Shown here: positions 7,744-16,337 of the stretch, piece by piece | Layout of the letters: every line of letters starts with the position of its first letter | Numbering within the stretch: position 1 is the stretch's first letter | Assembly: GCF_001401755.1 (NCBI RefSeq) | Contig: NZ_KQ474100.1 | Span: forward strand, 126,884-190,883 | Length of the DNA: 64,000 nt | Source: Aquimarina longa SW024 | GTDB taxonomy: Bacteria; Bacteroidota; Bacteroidia; Flavobacteriales; Flavobacteriaceae | Direction: 5' to 3' | Position numbers and translations under genes: made by a program | Notes under the pieces: generated by a model | The model's input: the letters and a program-made list of their open reading frames with translations, nothing else | Told to the model about the DNA's origin: nothing | Databases searched by the model: none

Positions 7744-8781
7744 TTATTGATCTTTAGAAACTCCAGCACTTTCAAAACTAGCCATATTATTTAAAAATGC
7801 TACTGCGGATGCTATAATTGGATATGCTACCGCACTCCCTGTACCTTCTCCTAATCGCATTCCAAGATTAATCAATGGTTTTTTGTTTAAAAATTGATGC
7901 ATTTTTTGATGCCCTTGCTCTTCTGATGTATGTGCAAAGATGCAGTACTCTAATACATTTTTATGCATTGCATGCGCTACTAATAACGCAGCAGTAACAA
8001 TAAACCCATCTATAATAATAGTCATCTTAAGTTCAGCAGCTCTTAAGATAGCACCAGTAATCATTGCGATTTCAAATCCTCCAAAAGTGGCTAGGGCTTC
8101 AAGTGGAGATGTGGGGGTATAGTTTTGGTATACTTCGGATAAGATGTGTTGTTTGATCTTAATTTTTTCTGAAGTAAGACCAGTACCAGAGCCTACACAT
8201 TCTGTTATAGGTGTTTTTGTAAAATATGACATCAATAGCGAAGCAGAAGAAGTATTACCAATTCCCATTTCTCCAAAACCTATAATAGTACAACCCTCTT
8301 TGTATCTTTTTGTAATAAGATTAGCTCCTTTTTGTATAGCAGAGGTACATTGTGCCATTGTCATAGCAGGAGTATCTTGATAGTTTTGAGTTCCAAAATC
8401 AATCTTAGCATCAATAACTCCTGTAATTTTACCAAAATCATGATTAACCCCTGCGTCTACGATATGTAGTGTAATATCATGCTGTTTACAAAATACATTA
8501 ATAGCAGCACCTTCATTGATAAAATTATATACCATCTGAGCAGTGACTTCTTGTGGATAGGGATTAACTTCTCCTTTTTTAGCAATTCCATGATCTCCTG
8601 CAAAAACCAGAATAGTAGGTTGTTCTAAACTAGGGTGATCTGTATTTTGAATTAGACCTATTTGCAAAGCTATTTTTTCCAAAACTCCTAATGCACCAAT
8701 AGGCTTTGTTTTAGTATCAATTTTGGATTGAAGTATCTTTTCTAGAGTTGTATTAGATATAGGTTCTATCGTAAAATTCAT
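7744..8781 (-). CDS. cobT: Nicotinate-nucleotide-dimethylbenzimidazole phosphoribosyltransferase
   Basis: The 345-residue protein is full length for CobT. Landmarks are TKPIGALGVLEKIA near the N terminus, VFAGDHGIAKKGEVNPYPQEVT, GFGEMGIGNTSSASLL and the C-terminal LGMRLGEGTGSAVAYP holding the catalytic glutamate. The enzyme makes alpha-ribazole 5'-phosphate from the lower-ligand base and nicotinate mononucleotide. It is the second gene of the cobU-T-S-C operon, which covers only lower-ligand attachment, implying salvage of cobinamide or incomplete corrinoids unless corrin-ring genes lie elsewhere. Confidence 0.96.
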   Translation of the reverse strand: MNFTIEPISNTTLEKILQSKIDTKTKPIGALGVLEKIALQIGLIQNTDHPSLEQPTILVFAGDHGIAKKGEVNPYPQEVTAQMVYNFINEGAAINVFCKQHDITLHIVDAGVNHDFGKITGVIDAKIDFGTQNYQDTPAMTMAQCTSAIQKGANLITKRYKEGCTIIGFGEMGIGNTSSASLLMSYFTKTPITECVGSGTGLTSEKIKIKQHILSEVYQNYTPTSPLEALATFGGFEIAMITGAILRAAELKMTIIIDGFIVTAALLVAHAMHKNVLEYCIFAHTSEEQGHQKMHQFLNKKPLINLGMRLGEGTGSAVAYPIIASAVAFLNNMASFESAGVSKDQ

Positions 8782-8840
8782 TGTAGTACTGTTTTACTTT
8801 AAACTATTAAAATTTTATAAAATTAAAAAGGGATTCTTTT

Positions 8841-9359
8841 TTATACTGTAGTAGTGCCTTTAATCAATACAGGAATACCAGAAACCATCAATATAGCATT
8901 ATCCGCATGTTTAGCGATATGTTGGTTCATCCATCCTTGAAGCTCTGTAAACTTTCGTCCCACCTCAGTAGTTGCATGGACCCCCATTCCGATTTCATTA
9001 GAAATAATGATTATTATAGCATTTATACTGATGAGTTTATCAAATTCTGTTTTAGCTTGTGTAAGTGATAGTTCTACATCATTTTTGGTATCGACAAAAA
9101 AATTAGTAAGCCATAGCGTTACACAATCAATTACTACAACACTATTATCAGGAATTACTTTAGAGAGTTCTTTTTCTTCTTCAATAGAGATCCAACGCTC
9201 ATCACGCTCAGCTACATGACGATCTATTCGCTGTTGGTGATTAGCATCCCAGATGCGAGAGGTTGCTAAATAGTAAGGAGTATCAGATAATTGTAAGGCA
9301 AGGTTCTGAGCATGATTACTTTTGCCAGAACGTTCTCCTCCTGTAATATAATATAGCAT
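8841..9359 (-). CDS. cobU: Bifunctional adenosylcobinamide kinase / guanylyltransferase
   Basis: A 172-residue protein with the CobU/CobP P-loop TGGERSGKSNHAQ at residues 6-18, DERWISIEE (region of the guanylated histidine, HVAERDERW) and VVVIDCVTLWLTN. It phosphorylates adenosylcobinamide and then transfers GMP. First gene of the cob operon; a TACCTTTG box lies 22 bases upstream of the start and there is no riboswitch between the two. Confidence 0.95.
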   Translation of the reverse strand: MLYYITGGERSGKSNHAQNLALQLSDTPYYLATSRIWDANHQQRIDRHVAERDERWISIEEEKELSKVIPDNSVVVIDCVTLWLTNFFVDTKNDVELSLTQAKTEFDKLISINAIIIIISNEIGMGVHATTEVGRKFTELQGWMNQHIAKHADNAILMVSGIPVLIKGTTTV

Positions 9360-9381
9360 TAAAATTTGTTTTTAGAAAGAA

Positions 9382-9389
9382 CAAAGGTA
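9382..9389 (-). promoter_or_regulatory. -7 promoter box of the cobU operon
   Basis: On the minus strand TACCTTTG agrees fully with TAnnTTTG. A transcript starting a few bases downstream would have a leader of only about 15 bases before cobU, leaving no room for riboswitch control. Confidence 0.5.
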
Positions 9390-9462
9390 ATTGTATAAAT
9401 TACTTTTTTGTTAAAGTAATCTTATAAATTCCACAAAATATAATACATTCGCGCAGAATTTT

Positions 9463-9745
9463 GGTTTCTAAGCCTCCAAGAGAGGATAAGGATTAAAAGG
9501 GAATCAGGTGAATTAATTAATAATAATTATTAATCCTGAGCTGTTCCCGCAACTGTAAGCTGTACCAGATAAGATACTAAATATATTTTAGTTCTTAAAA
9601 TTGGTGTTTGTTGTTAATACTACGATAAAACCACTGCTTGTGCTGAGTATATTTAACACTTTTTAAGAGTACTTAAAAAGATACTAAATAGTATAAGTGG
9701 GAAGGTAAACAACAAGACGCAAGCCAGGAGACCTGCCATTATTCG
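9463..9745 (+). ncRNA. Cobalamin (AdoCbl-type) riboswitch
   Basis: The conserved core is visible in order: GGTTTCTA opening at 9463, AAGGGAATCAGGTGAA around 9497-9512, CCCGCAACTGTAAGC at 9546-9560, CCACTGCTTG near 9631, GTGGGAAGGT near 9698 and the B12 box AAGCCAGGAGACCTGCC at 9721-9737. Between the core blocks are long AT-rich peripheral arms. It lies about 90 bases upstream of the TonB receptor start on the same strand. The expected effect is repression of the receptor when cobalamin is plentiful. The exact 5' edge and expression platform (to about 9831) are uncertain. Confidence 0.95.
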
Positions 9746-9831
9746 ACAAGGTCAAACTTTCGGGATAAGGGTTTGGGTATGGGTAAACTACATACTTTTT
9801 TCCGGTAATTGTAATAATTAAGTAGTAAGAA

Positions 9832-11742
9832 ATGAACAAAAAAAAGGTTTTTGGAGCAGCATTTTTGATGCTGGGATCTTCTTTTGTATTTGCACAGCAG
9901 ATTCAAAACGAAGAAAGAGTGAATGAATTAGAAGAAGTGGTTATTTCTGATTCTAAATTTAAATTAAAATCAGAGCAGAGCGGAAAAGTAGTGACTAAGA
10001 TTACTGCTAAAGAATTAGAACGTAGTCAGGGATTATCTGTTGCTACACTATTAACCAGAACATCAGGTCTGTATATCAATGGTAATGGTAGTGCAGCAGG
10101 ACAGGATTTAGGTATTTATGCTAGAGGAGGGCGAAACCGACAGGTAGTTATTAGAATTGATGGGGTAACTGTTAGTGATCCATCACTTCCTTCTGGAGAA
10201 TTTGATCTACGATTATTATCAGTCAATCAAGTACAAGAAATAGAGGTTTTAAAAGGAGCATCTAGTACTTTATATGGTTCGGGAGCTGCCGCGGCGGTAA
10301 TTAATATTACTACAAAATCTGGAAGTAAGAAAAAAGTTTCAGCAAATTTTCAATCCACTATTGGTACCAATCAATCTCAGGAAGATCAGGACTATGATAT
10401 TAATGAATTTGTGAATTTGGCATCAATTAATGGGACTTTAGGAAAAGTACATTATTTGGCTAGTTTTGGAAATCAATTTAGTGATGGATTATCAGCCGGA
10501 GAAACTGAAGGAGCCCATGAAGATGCTTTCTCAAAATATAACCTTACTACTAAACTAGGTTATCAGTGGAGTGAAAACTTTAGGTTTCATTTTTTCGGTA
10601 ATTTAGATACATATAAAAACGATTATGATGCTTTTGATGGATCAGAGGCAGATAATACATTTGACAGCCAACAATTAAGAGCAGGCTCTTTTTGGGAGTT
10701 TACATACCTTAATGGTAGTTTTACCTTTACGAATAGTTATGCCTCCTTAGAAAGAGATCTTACTAAATCAGCTTTTCCTTCAATATATAAAGGTAAGGTA
10801 CATACATTTGATGCATTTAATAAGTATACTATTAATGAAGTATTGTATACGGTTATTGGTGCAAATGGTTCATATAGTGATTTTAGCTTAGAAAATGGAG
10901 CTGCTTTAACAGAAGTTATAAAATCAGATGATGCAGAATTTGATATTATTGACCCTTATGCTAATATTGTATATACTTCAGGTTTTGGGTTTAATATTAA
11001 TGCAGGAGCGAGACTGAATATTCATAGTGCTTATGATAATCATTTTGTGTATAGTATAAATCCATCTTATACCCATACATTTGGTAATAGTTATATAAAA
11101 AGTTTAGCATCTTATAGTACCGCGTATATAACTCCATCATTATTTCAATTATATGATACAGCATTTCTTTCTGGAAATCCAAATTTAAAACCAGAAGAGA
11201 GTGCTACTATAGAAGGAGGAATAGAGGTTTCTTATGATAAAAAATTTACAATGAGTGCTATCTACTTTAATCGTAAATCAGAGAATTTTATCACCTTTAA
11301 TCCTAAAACTTTTGCTAATTTTAATTCTCCTAAGGATATTAATATTGATGGAGTAGAAGTAGTGTTTGATACAAAGTTTTTGGATGATAAAGTATCCCTA
11401 AATGGTAATTACACTTATACCAATATCCATAAGATTGATAATGGGATTAGAATTCCTGAACATATGATAAATGCAAGTTTAGGATATCAATTGGATAAAA
11501 AAACCTATACATCATTAAGCTATCAATATAATACAGAACGTAAGGATACTAATTTTGCAACTTCGACTCCTGTTTCGCTAACTGATTATGGTTTGTTAAA
11601 TTTTTATATCAGTCATCAATTGATGGATAACCTGAGTATTTATGGCACTATGGATAATATTACTAATGAAGATTATCAAGAAATTTTTGGGTTTAATACC
11701 CGAGGAAGAAATGTAAGAATAGGATTTAATTTAAAATTTTAG
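9832..11742 (+). CDS. btuB: BtuB-type TonB-dependent vitamin B12 outer-membrane receptor
   Basis: A 636-residue barrel protein: signal peptide ending FVFAQQ (about 21), a TonB-box-like stretch LEEVVISDSKFKLKSEQ, plug domain (about 45-160, with GNGSAAGQDLGIYARGGRNR and LKGASSTLYGSGAAAAVINI), and a 22-strand barrel ending in NVRIGFNLKF. Size and plug resemble BtuB rather than SusC-like receptors. The strongest evidence for cobalamin is the riboswitch immediately upstream and the divergent cob operon. It imports corrinoids across the outer membrane with TonB-ExbBD energy. Confidence 0.9.
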   Translation: MNKKKVFGAAFLMLGSSFVFAQQIQNEERVNELEEVVISDSKFKLKSEQSGKVVTKITAKELERSQGLSVATLLTRTSGLYINGNGSAAGQDLGIYARGGRNRQVVIRIDGVTVSDPSLPSGEFDLRLLSVNQVQEIEVLKGASSTLYGSGAAAAVINITTKSGSKKKVSANFQSTIGTNQSQEDQDYDINEFVNLASINGTLGKVHYLASFGNQFSDGLSAGETEGAHEDAFSKYNLTTKLGYQWSENFRFHFFGNLDTYKNDYDAFDGSEADNTFDSQQLRAGSFWEFTYLNGSFTFTNSYASLERDLTKSAFPSIYKGKVHTFDAFNKYTINEVLYTVIGANGSYSDFSLENGAALTEVIKSDDAEFDIIDPYANIVYTSGFGFNINAGARLNIHSAYDNHFVYSINPSYTHTFGNSYIKSLASYSTAYITPSLFQLYDTAFLSGNPNLKPEESATIEGGIEVSYDKKFTMSAIYFNRKSENFITFNPKTFANFNSPKDINIDGVEVVFDTKFLDDKVSLNGNYTYTNIHKIDNGIRIPEHMINASLGYQLDKKTYTSLSYQYNTERKDTNFATSTPVSLTDYGLLNFYISHQLMDNLSIYGTMDNITNEDYQEIFGFNTRGRNVRIGFNLKF

Positions 11743-11872
11743 AGGTTTTTAATCTAGATTTGATCTAAGATTTTAGCTCAAAAAAAAAGACCAGATTGTG
11801 TCGAAAATCATAATAACTGACATAGGTTTTATTAAATTAAACCATTGTTATTTAGAATAATTTTATCAAAAT

Positions 11873-11905
11873 AAAAAACGTCCTAGATTTCCTAGGACGT
11901 TTTTC
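11873..11905. terminator. Bidirectional intrinsic terminator after btuB
   Basis: ACGTCCTAG and CTAGGACGT form a perfect stem with an ATTTC loop, flanked by A-run on the left and T-run on the right. It lies between the convergent btuB and S41 protease genes. Confidence 0.85.
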
Positions 11906-12367
11906 TATGCAATTAGAATTGTCACGAGTTTCCCGAGATCATTGTAATTGTATAGAAAATAGCGTAGCAAAACCTAACAAGATATATGATTCGATTATAT
12001 TAGTAATGCTTATTTACAACAACTTTTAACTTCTAAAGAAGCAGATAATCTGTTTTTTACCGTTTGATACATTCTAAATGTAATGATACAGATAGAAATT
12101 TTGGTGATCATGACTAAACAGATTACTAGTTTAATCTTTCTTAGACGGAGTAATTCCCCAGAAAACAATCTAAAATCAAAATATCATTTTTCAGAAGCAT
12201 ATCTCGTCATATTACTCTGATGTCATCGATTTTACATATTCTTTTCCTGAAAAAGAATATGTAAAACTAAACGTTTAAACATCTAATTTACAGTAATCAG
12301 CATTGTTGTTCTATATCCTTTCCTTAGATCTAACCTCAGTTTTTTAAAATCAATTTGAGAAACAGAA
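11906..12367. other. Intergenic region with a second hairpin and a possible 33-codon ORF
   Basis: No standard gene is seen. It contains the hairpin at 12230-12266 (separate entry) and, on the minus strand at 12010-12111, an ORF of 33 codons ending in SLEVKSCCK. I see no ribosome-binding or promoter evidence for this ORF and do not call it a gene. Confidence 0.4.
12230..12266 (-). terminator. Perfect 16-bp hairpin, probable terminator of the S41 protease gene
   Basis: TTTTACATATTCTTTT (12230-12245) and AAAAGAATATGTAAAA (12251-12266) are perfect inverted arms with a five-base CCTGA loop, about 100 bases past the stop of the minus-strand protease gene. The stem is very AT-rich and ends in short T/A tracts. 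Confidence 0.55.
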
Positions 12368-13846
12368 TTAAAAATCAGATTGTTCTATAGTGGTTACATC
12401 TAGATCTTGATACATACGCTCATAAGTAGGAGAAAACATTTTACTATCACCAATACTTTCTAACTCTAAAGCAATACTATTCTTTTTGAGACTTTTAATA
12501 CCTAAAATATGATTTATAGCAGCTTTTAACATAGGTTCATTAGGATCACCTAAAACTCCGAGGTTAGAAACACCTCCAGGATTAGAAATATCTTCTTTGA
12601 CTTCTACACTAGGAGTAAAACCACTATAATAATCTGTAAAACCAACAGAATTGAGTGATTTAAGAACTAAAGGTTGCATAGCATAGGTATGTCCTGTATT
12701 AGCATCTTTACGTCTAAAATTCTTAGAATCATATAATGTTATCGAAGCCTGAAATTTTCCTCTTGTAGTGGCACCTATCTGTATAACATTTATGTATGGA
12801 TTAAGTCCATTAATAACTAATTCACTTGCAGAGGCAGAACTTCTTGATGTTAACACATATACTCTTGTTAAATTAAGACTGTTAATAGCATCATTATTTC
12901 TAATTTTATCATCAAATAAGTTGGTATTCCCAAGAGCATCTTGGCGATCAGAATTCCATTGTTCTGTAGAAAAAACTTTACCTTTAAACTGTCCTGTAAT
13001 CATACTAGATAAATCAATTGCAGATGTAACAGCACCTCCACCGTTATAGCGTAAATCTAATATCAAATCAGTAACTTTATCTGAAGAAAACTTACCAAAA
13101 GCAGCATTAAGTTGTTGATCAAAATCTCCAGTAAAGGAATTATACATAAGATATCCAACAGGATTACCCCCTACATCAATAGTTTTTGATATAAAAATAG
13201 GATTTTCTGTATATTGTACCTTAGTCAGAGAAAGAGAAGCTCCTGTCGATGTAAAATTACTACCATCAAAAGTAGCTAGTCCTATTGTATAGTTATCAGG
13301 TTCTAATAGTTGTTTAAAATTTTTATCTGTTATCTGTGTACCATTTATAGTAGTAAAAATATCTCCTCTTTTTATCCCTTTAGCTTCAGCATCAGTGTCA
13401 GGAAGGACGTATCTCACATATCCAAATACATTAGAGGCATTATTTGGGTATCGTATCAATCGATATTCCATACCATTATTTCTTGTAATACCATCAAAAG
13501 CTTGCTCTAATTTCACATAGTCATTAACTAAAAAGCTAAACTCATCAGCTTTTTTTTGTTCGGTACCTACCGCTACTGTTCTTTGAGTTTGCAAAGCTTC
13601 AAAAATAGCCTCTGGAGACGCAAAGCTTCTTAAAAACTCCTGAAACTTTTGGGTAGAAGAAAAACGATTATTCGCTAAGTTAGGCACCTCTTCCTTATAT
13701 AAATAGAAAGTATTCATACCTTTCCATATAAAACTATTAATTTCTGTATTATCAGATACACGTCTTACATCATCATTATCATTAAAGCATGCTGTAAAAG
13801 AGCTTATGATAACTAATAATAGTGTAAAATACTTTATGTACTTCAT
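12368..13846 (-). CDS. S41 family (C-terminal processing type) peptidase lipoprotein with PDZ domain
   Basis: A 492-residue lipoprotein with lipobox SFTAC (Cys20). An N-terminal helical region (35-110) precedes a PDZ domain (about 120-210, AKGIKRGDIFTTINGTQI) and the S41 core with LILDLRYNGGG (263-271), the Ser-containing RSSASASELVINGL (catalytic Ser339) and TTRGKF (catalytic Lys364). This Ser-Lys dyad is intact. Such surface lipoproteins of Bacteroidota are tail-specific-protease relatives with unknown substrates. It diverges from the ECF sigma gene and may respond to the same envelope stress. Confidence 0.92.
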   Translation of the reverse strand: MKYIKYFTLLLVIISSFTACFNDNDDVRRVSDNTEINSFIWKGMNTFYLYKEEVPNLANNRFSSTQKFQEFLRSFASPEAIFEALQTQRTVAVGTEQKKADEFSFLVNDYVKLEQAFDGITRNNGMEYRLIRYPNNASNVFGYVRYVLPDTDAEAKGIKRGDIFTTINGTQITDKNFKQLLEPDNYTIGLATFDGSNFTSTGASLSLTKVQYTENPIFISKTIDVGGNPVGYLMYNSFTGDFDQQLNAAFGKFSSDKVTDLILDLRYNGGGAVTSAIDLSSMITGQFKGKVFSTEQWNSDRQDALGNTNLFDDKIRNNDAINSLNLTRVYVLTSRSSASASELVINGLNPYINVIQIGATTRGKFQASITLYDSKNFRRKDANTGHTYAMQPLVLKSLNSVGFTDYYSGFTPSVEVKEDISNPGGVSNLGVLGDPNEPMLKAAINHILGIKSLKKNSIALELESIGDSKMFSPTYERMYQDLDVTTIEQSDF

Positions 13847-13989
13847 CTATTTCGTATTTATTGTTTTTATTTGTTACATGAAATCCATCAATAAGTATTC
13901 CGATTTAATATCGGAAAACTAAATAAAATATATCCCATAATAAGTATATAGCGATAAATGTAACTACTTTATTGTAATTTAAAAAAAAT

Positions 13990-14015
13990 TGTAACAAATT
14001 ATATAGATAGTCGTC
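13990..14015 (+). promoter_or_regulatory. ECF-type promoter (candidate autoregulation site) upstream of the sigma gene
   Basis: TGTAAC (13990-13995) and CGTC (14012-14015) are separated by 16 bases. AAC/CGT blocks with 16-17 spacing are the hallmark of ECF sigma promoters such as B. subtilis SigX/SigW. The site is about 28 bases before the sigma-factor start codon, so the sigma factor may transcribe its own operon. Confidence 0.55.
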
Positions 14016-14042
14016 TCCCTTATATAAAGCTGACAAAGTTTT

Positions 14043-14573
14043 ATGAATAACCACCAACCAATAATGAAAGAAAGAGCATTTATAATACTGACAAATGGAT
14101 TTAAAGACAAGCTTTTTAGGATGGCTAAACGTTTACTTGTAAGTAATGAAGAAGCAGAAGATGCGACACAAGAGATCTTATTAAGACTATGGAGGAATAA
14201 AAATAAAATGGCTGAGTATAATAATATAGAAGCGTTTGCAATGACAATGACCAAGAATTATTGCTATGATAAACTTAAGGCTAAGGAAACTAAGAATCTA
14301 AAGATAGTACATAGTAATTATAGAGATGAACGAACGTCATTACAAAAACAAGTAGAGGCTAAGGATAGTTTAGATTGGGTTGGCAAGATTATGGATAACT
14401 TACCAGAGCAGCAACGAATGATTATCCAACTTAGGGATATAGAACAGTATAATAATGCAGAAGTAGCAAAAGTGCTGGGAATTAATGAAACAGCAGTAAG
14501 AGTAGCATTATCAAGAGGAAGAAAAAAAATTAGAGAAGAATTATTAAAAAAACACAATTATGGAGTTGTCTAA
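14043..14573 (+). CDS. ECF RNA polymerase sigma factor
   Basis: A 176-residue sigma-70 family protein with region 2 (about 20-85; FRMAKRLLVSNEEAEDATQE and LRLWRNKNKM) and region 4 (about 115-170; LPEQQRMIIQLRDIEQYNNA and a helix-turn-helix ending GRKKIREELLKKH). No region 1.1 or 3, hence ECF. It overlaps the next gene by 14 bases. With the membrane protein and two DUF4252 genes downstream it forms a cassette I have seen in Flavobacteriaceae. Confidence 0.93.
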   Translation: MNNHQPIMKERAFIILTNGFKDKLFRMAKRLLVSNEEAEDATQEILLRLWRNKNKMAEYNNIEAFAMTMTKNYCYDKLKAKETKNLKIVHSNYRDERTSLQKQVEAKDSLDWVGKIMDNLPEQQRMIIQLRDIEQYNNAEVAKVLGINETAVRVALSRGRKKIREELLKKHNYGVV

Positions 14574-14991
14574 TATTGAAAAATTACTGGAAAAGTATTT
14601 CGAAGGCGAAACGACCATTTCTGAAGAAAAAGAATTAAAGGTTTATTTTACCAGAGAAACTGTGCCGTCACATCTAGAGAAATATAAAGATTTATTTCAG
14701 TATTTTTCTGAAGAGAGTACTATAATGGCTGCTAAGGATCTAAAATTTAAAAGGAATAAGAAAAGCAAATATGCGTGGGTTGGTGTGGCTGCATCAGTAG
14801 TGTTGATTGTAGGAATATTTTTAACACAACCTACGATATCTGAACCGAAAGATACTTTTGAGGATCCTGAAATAGCATTACAAGAAACCAAGAAAATCCT
14901 TAACATGGTTTCAAAATATATGAATGAAGGAAAACAAGAGTTAGTGTACCTAAACGAATTTGAAAACACTACTAATAAATTATTAAAGTAA
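14560..14991 (+). CDS. Single-pass membrane protein, probable anti-sigma factor
   Basis: A 143-residue protein with a cytoplasmic N terminus (ELSNIEKLLEKYFEGETTISEEKELKVYF split over residues 2-30, an acidic helical pattern found at the start of Bacteroidota anti-sigma-like proteins), one transmembrane helix at about 70-90 (YAWVGVAASVVLIVGIFL) and a short external helical tail. Overlap with the sigma gene suggests coupled, stoichiometric production, as expected for a sigma/anti-sigma pair. No recognised zinc motif. The role is inferred from topology and context. Confidence 0.72.
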   Translation: MELSNIEKLLEKYFEGETTISEEKELKVYFTRETVPSHLEKYKDLFQYFSEESTIMAAKDLKFKRNKKSKYAWVGVAASVVLIVGIFLTQPTISEPKDTFEDPEIALQETKKILNMVSKYMNEGKQELVYLNEFENTTNKLLK

Positions 14992-15053
14992 AATATACAT
15001 CCTAAAAAAGTATTGGTTAAACAATAGTATAAAAGGAATTAAAATTGAATAGT

Positions 15054-15590
15054 ATGAAAAAAATAACAATTATTATAGTATTAGCAATGCTACCGTATAT
15101 ATCAAATGCACAAAATACTTTTGATAAGTATGAAAACATGAAAGATGTATCCTCTGTTGTAGTAACTAGTAAAATGTTTAAACTTCTAAGTAAGATAGAT
15201 CTAGAAAGTAAAGATAGTGAGGTAAAAGAATATATGGATCTTGTAGAAAATATAAGAAATATAAAAGTTTTTGCAACAGAAAATAAAGGAATAGGACAAC
15301 AGATAAAAACAGATGTAGAAACATATCTTAAAAATTCTTCAATGGAAGAGTTAATGAGAGTGAATAGTGAAGGCAAAAATGTTAAGTTTTACTCTAAGCC
15401 AGGGAAAGATGAAGACCATGTGAGTGAATTGTTTATGTTTCTTGATGGGATAAATGATAAAGGAGAAGGACCTAGTACAGTTGTACTTACTATTACAGGA
15501 AATATTGATCTAAAACAAGTTTCTAAAATAGCAAATCACCTTAATGTTCCTGGTAGTGAAGAGCTAAAGCATGTAAAAAAAGGGAATTAG
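15054..15590 (+). CDS. DUF4252 domain protein (secreted)
   Basis: A 178-residue protein when started at ATG 15054; an in-frame TTG at 15045 would add only three residues and put polar residues before the signal peptide. The signal peptide (KKITIIIVLAMLPYISNAQ) is followed by the DUF4252 domain, with KDVSSVVVTSKMFKLLSKI and a late VSELFMFLDG and VVLTITGNIDLKQVSKI. DUF4252 proteins are commonly found in pairs behind Bacteroidota ECF sigma genes; their function is unknown. Confidence 0.85.
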   Translation: MKKITIIIVLAMLPYISNAQNTFDKYENMKDVSSVVVTSKMFKLLSKIDLESKDSEVKEYMDLVENIRNIKVFATENKGIGQQIKTDVETYLKNSSMEELMRVNSEGKNVKFYSKPGKDEDHVSELFMFLDGINDKGEGPSTVVLTITGNIDLKQVSKIANHLNVPGSEELKHVKKGN

Positions 15591-15610
15591 AATAGTAAAT
15601 ATATAAGGTT

Positions 15611-15645
15611 TTTACGTCTTCTTATTTTTCTATGAGAAGACGTTT
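15611..15645 (+). terminator. Hairpin between the two DUF4252 genes
   Basis: ACGTCTTCT (15614-15622) pairs perfectly with AGAAGACGT (15635-15643), flanked by short T and A tracts. The T tail is weak, so it may be an attenuating or processing hairpin rather than a full stop, which would set lower expression of the second gene. Confidence 0.45.
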
Positions 15646-15695
15646 GACTTAAAAGTAATATCAATCAAAAGACAGTCAATCAAAAAATAATAGAG

Positions 15696-16238
15696 ATGAA
15701 GAATGTGATTATAATTATAGGAATAATTGGTCTATCATTAATAACAAGTTGTACTAAAGAACCCTCGTTACAAAAGTATTTTGTAGATCATCAGAATGAT
15801 GCTGAGTTTATAGCAGTAGATATACCATCTAGTCTTTTAAGTAAAGAAACGATAAAACTTACAGAAGAAGAACAAGAAGCATTAGAGAGCATAAAAAAGA
15901 TAAATTTTTTAGCATTACCCCTTAATGGAGATAACCAAAGTAGATTTGAAAAAGAACAAGCAGCCATAAAAAAAATAATAGCTTCTGATGATTACGAAAG
16001 TTTAATGAGATTTAACTTTCATGGAATAAAAGCAATACTTAAATATCAAGGAGAAGATGATGATATCGACGAAGCTATTATTTTTGCGACACATCAAGAA
16101 AAAGGATTAGCATTATTACGTATATTAGGTGATAATATGAAGCCTGAGAAAATAGCAGTATTAATGCAATCAATAGAAAAAGGAAAAATTAATATTGAAG
16201 CTTTAAAAAAACTAGAAAATACTATAGAGCTTAATTAA
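15696..16238 (+). CDS. DUF4252 domain lipoprotein
   Basis: A 180-residue lipoprotein with lipobox LITSC (Cys19). The remaining sequence parallels the upstream DUF4252 protein: a VDIPSSLLSKE segment, a central KINFLALPLNG, and a final DEAIIFATHQEKGLALLRILGD resembling the LFMFLDG...VVLTITG pair of its neighbour. It is the fourth gene of the sigma cassette and probably the surface-anchored partner of the periplasmic copy. Confidence 0.82.
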   Translation: MKNVIIIIGIIGLSLITSCTKEPSLQKYFVDHQNDAEFIAVDIPSSLLSKETIKLTEEEQEALESIKKINFLALPLNGDNQSRFEKEQAAIKKIIASDDYESLMRFNFHGIKAILKYQGEDDDIDEAIIFATHQEKGLALLRILGDNMKPEKIAVLMQSIEKGKINIEALKKLENTIELN

Positions 16239-16269
16239 GCTTCTTCTTTATTCAAAGAAAACGTTTAAT

Positions 16270-16312
16270 AAAAAAAGTGGTTTTGATTCTTAGAATCAAA
16301 ACCACTTTTTTT
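16270..16312. terminator. Bidirectional terminator between the sigma cassette and purB
   Basis: An A-run, AAGTGGTTTTGATTC, a TTA loop, GAATCAAAACCACTT and a T-run form a perfect long stem usable on both strands, between convergent genes. Confidence 0.9.
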
Positions 16313-16337
16313 ATTAAGTAAACTGTATTAACGATCT

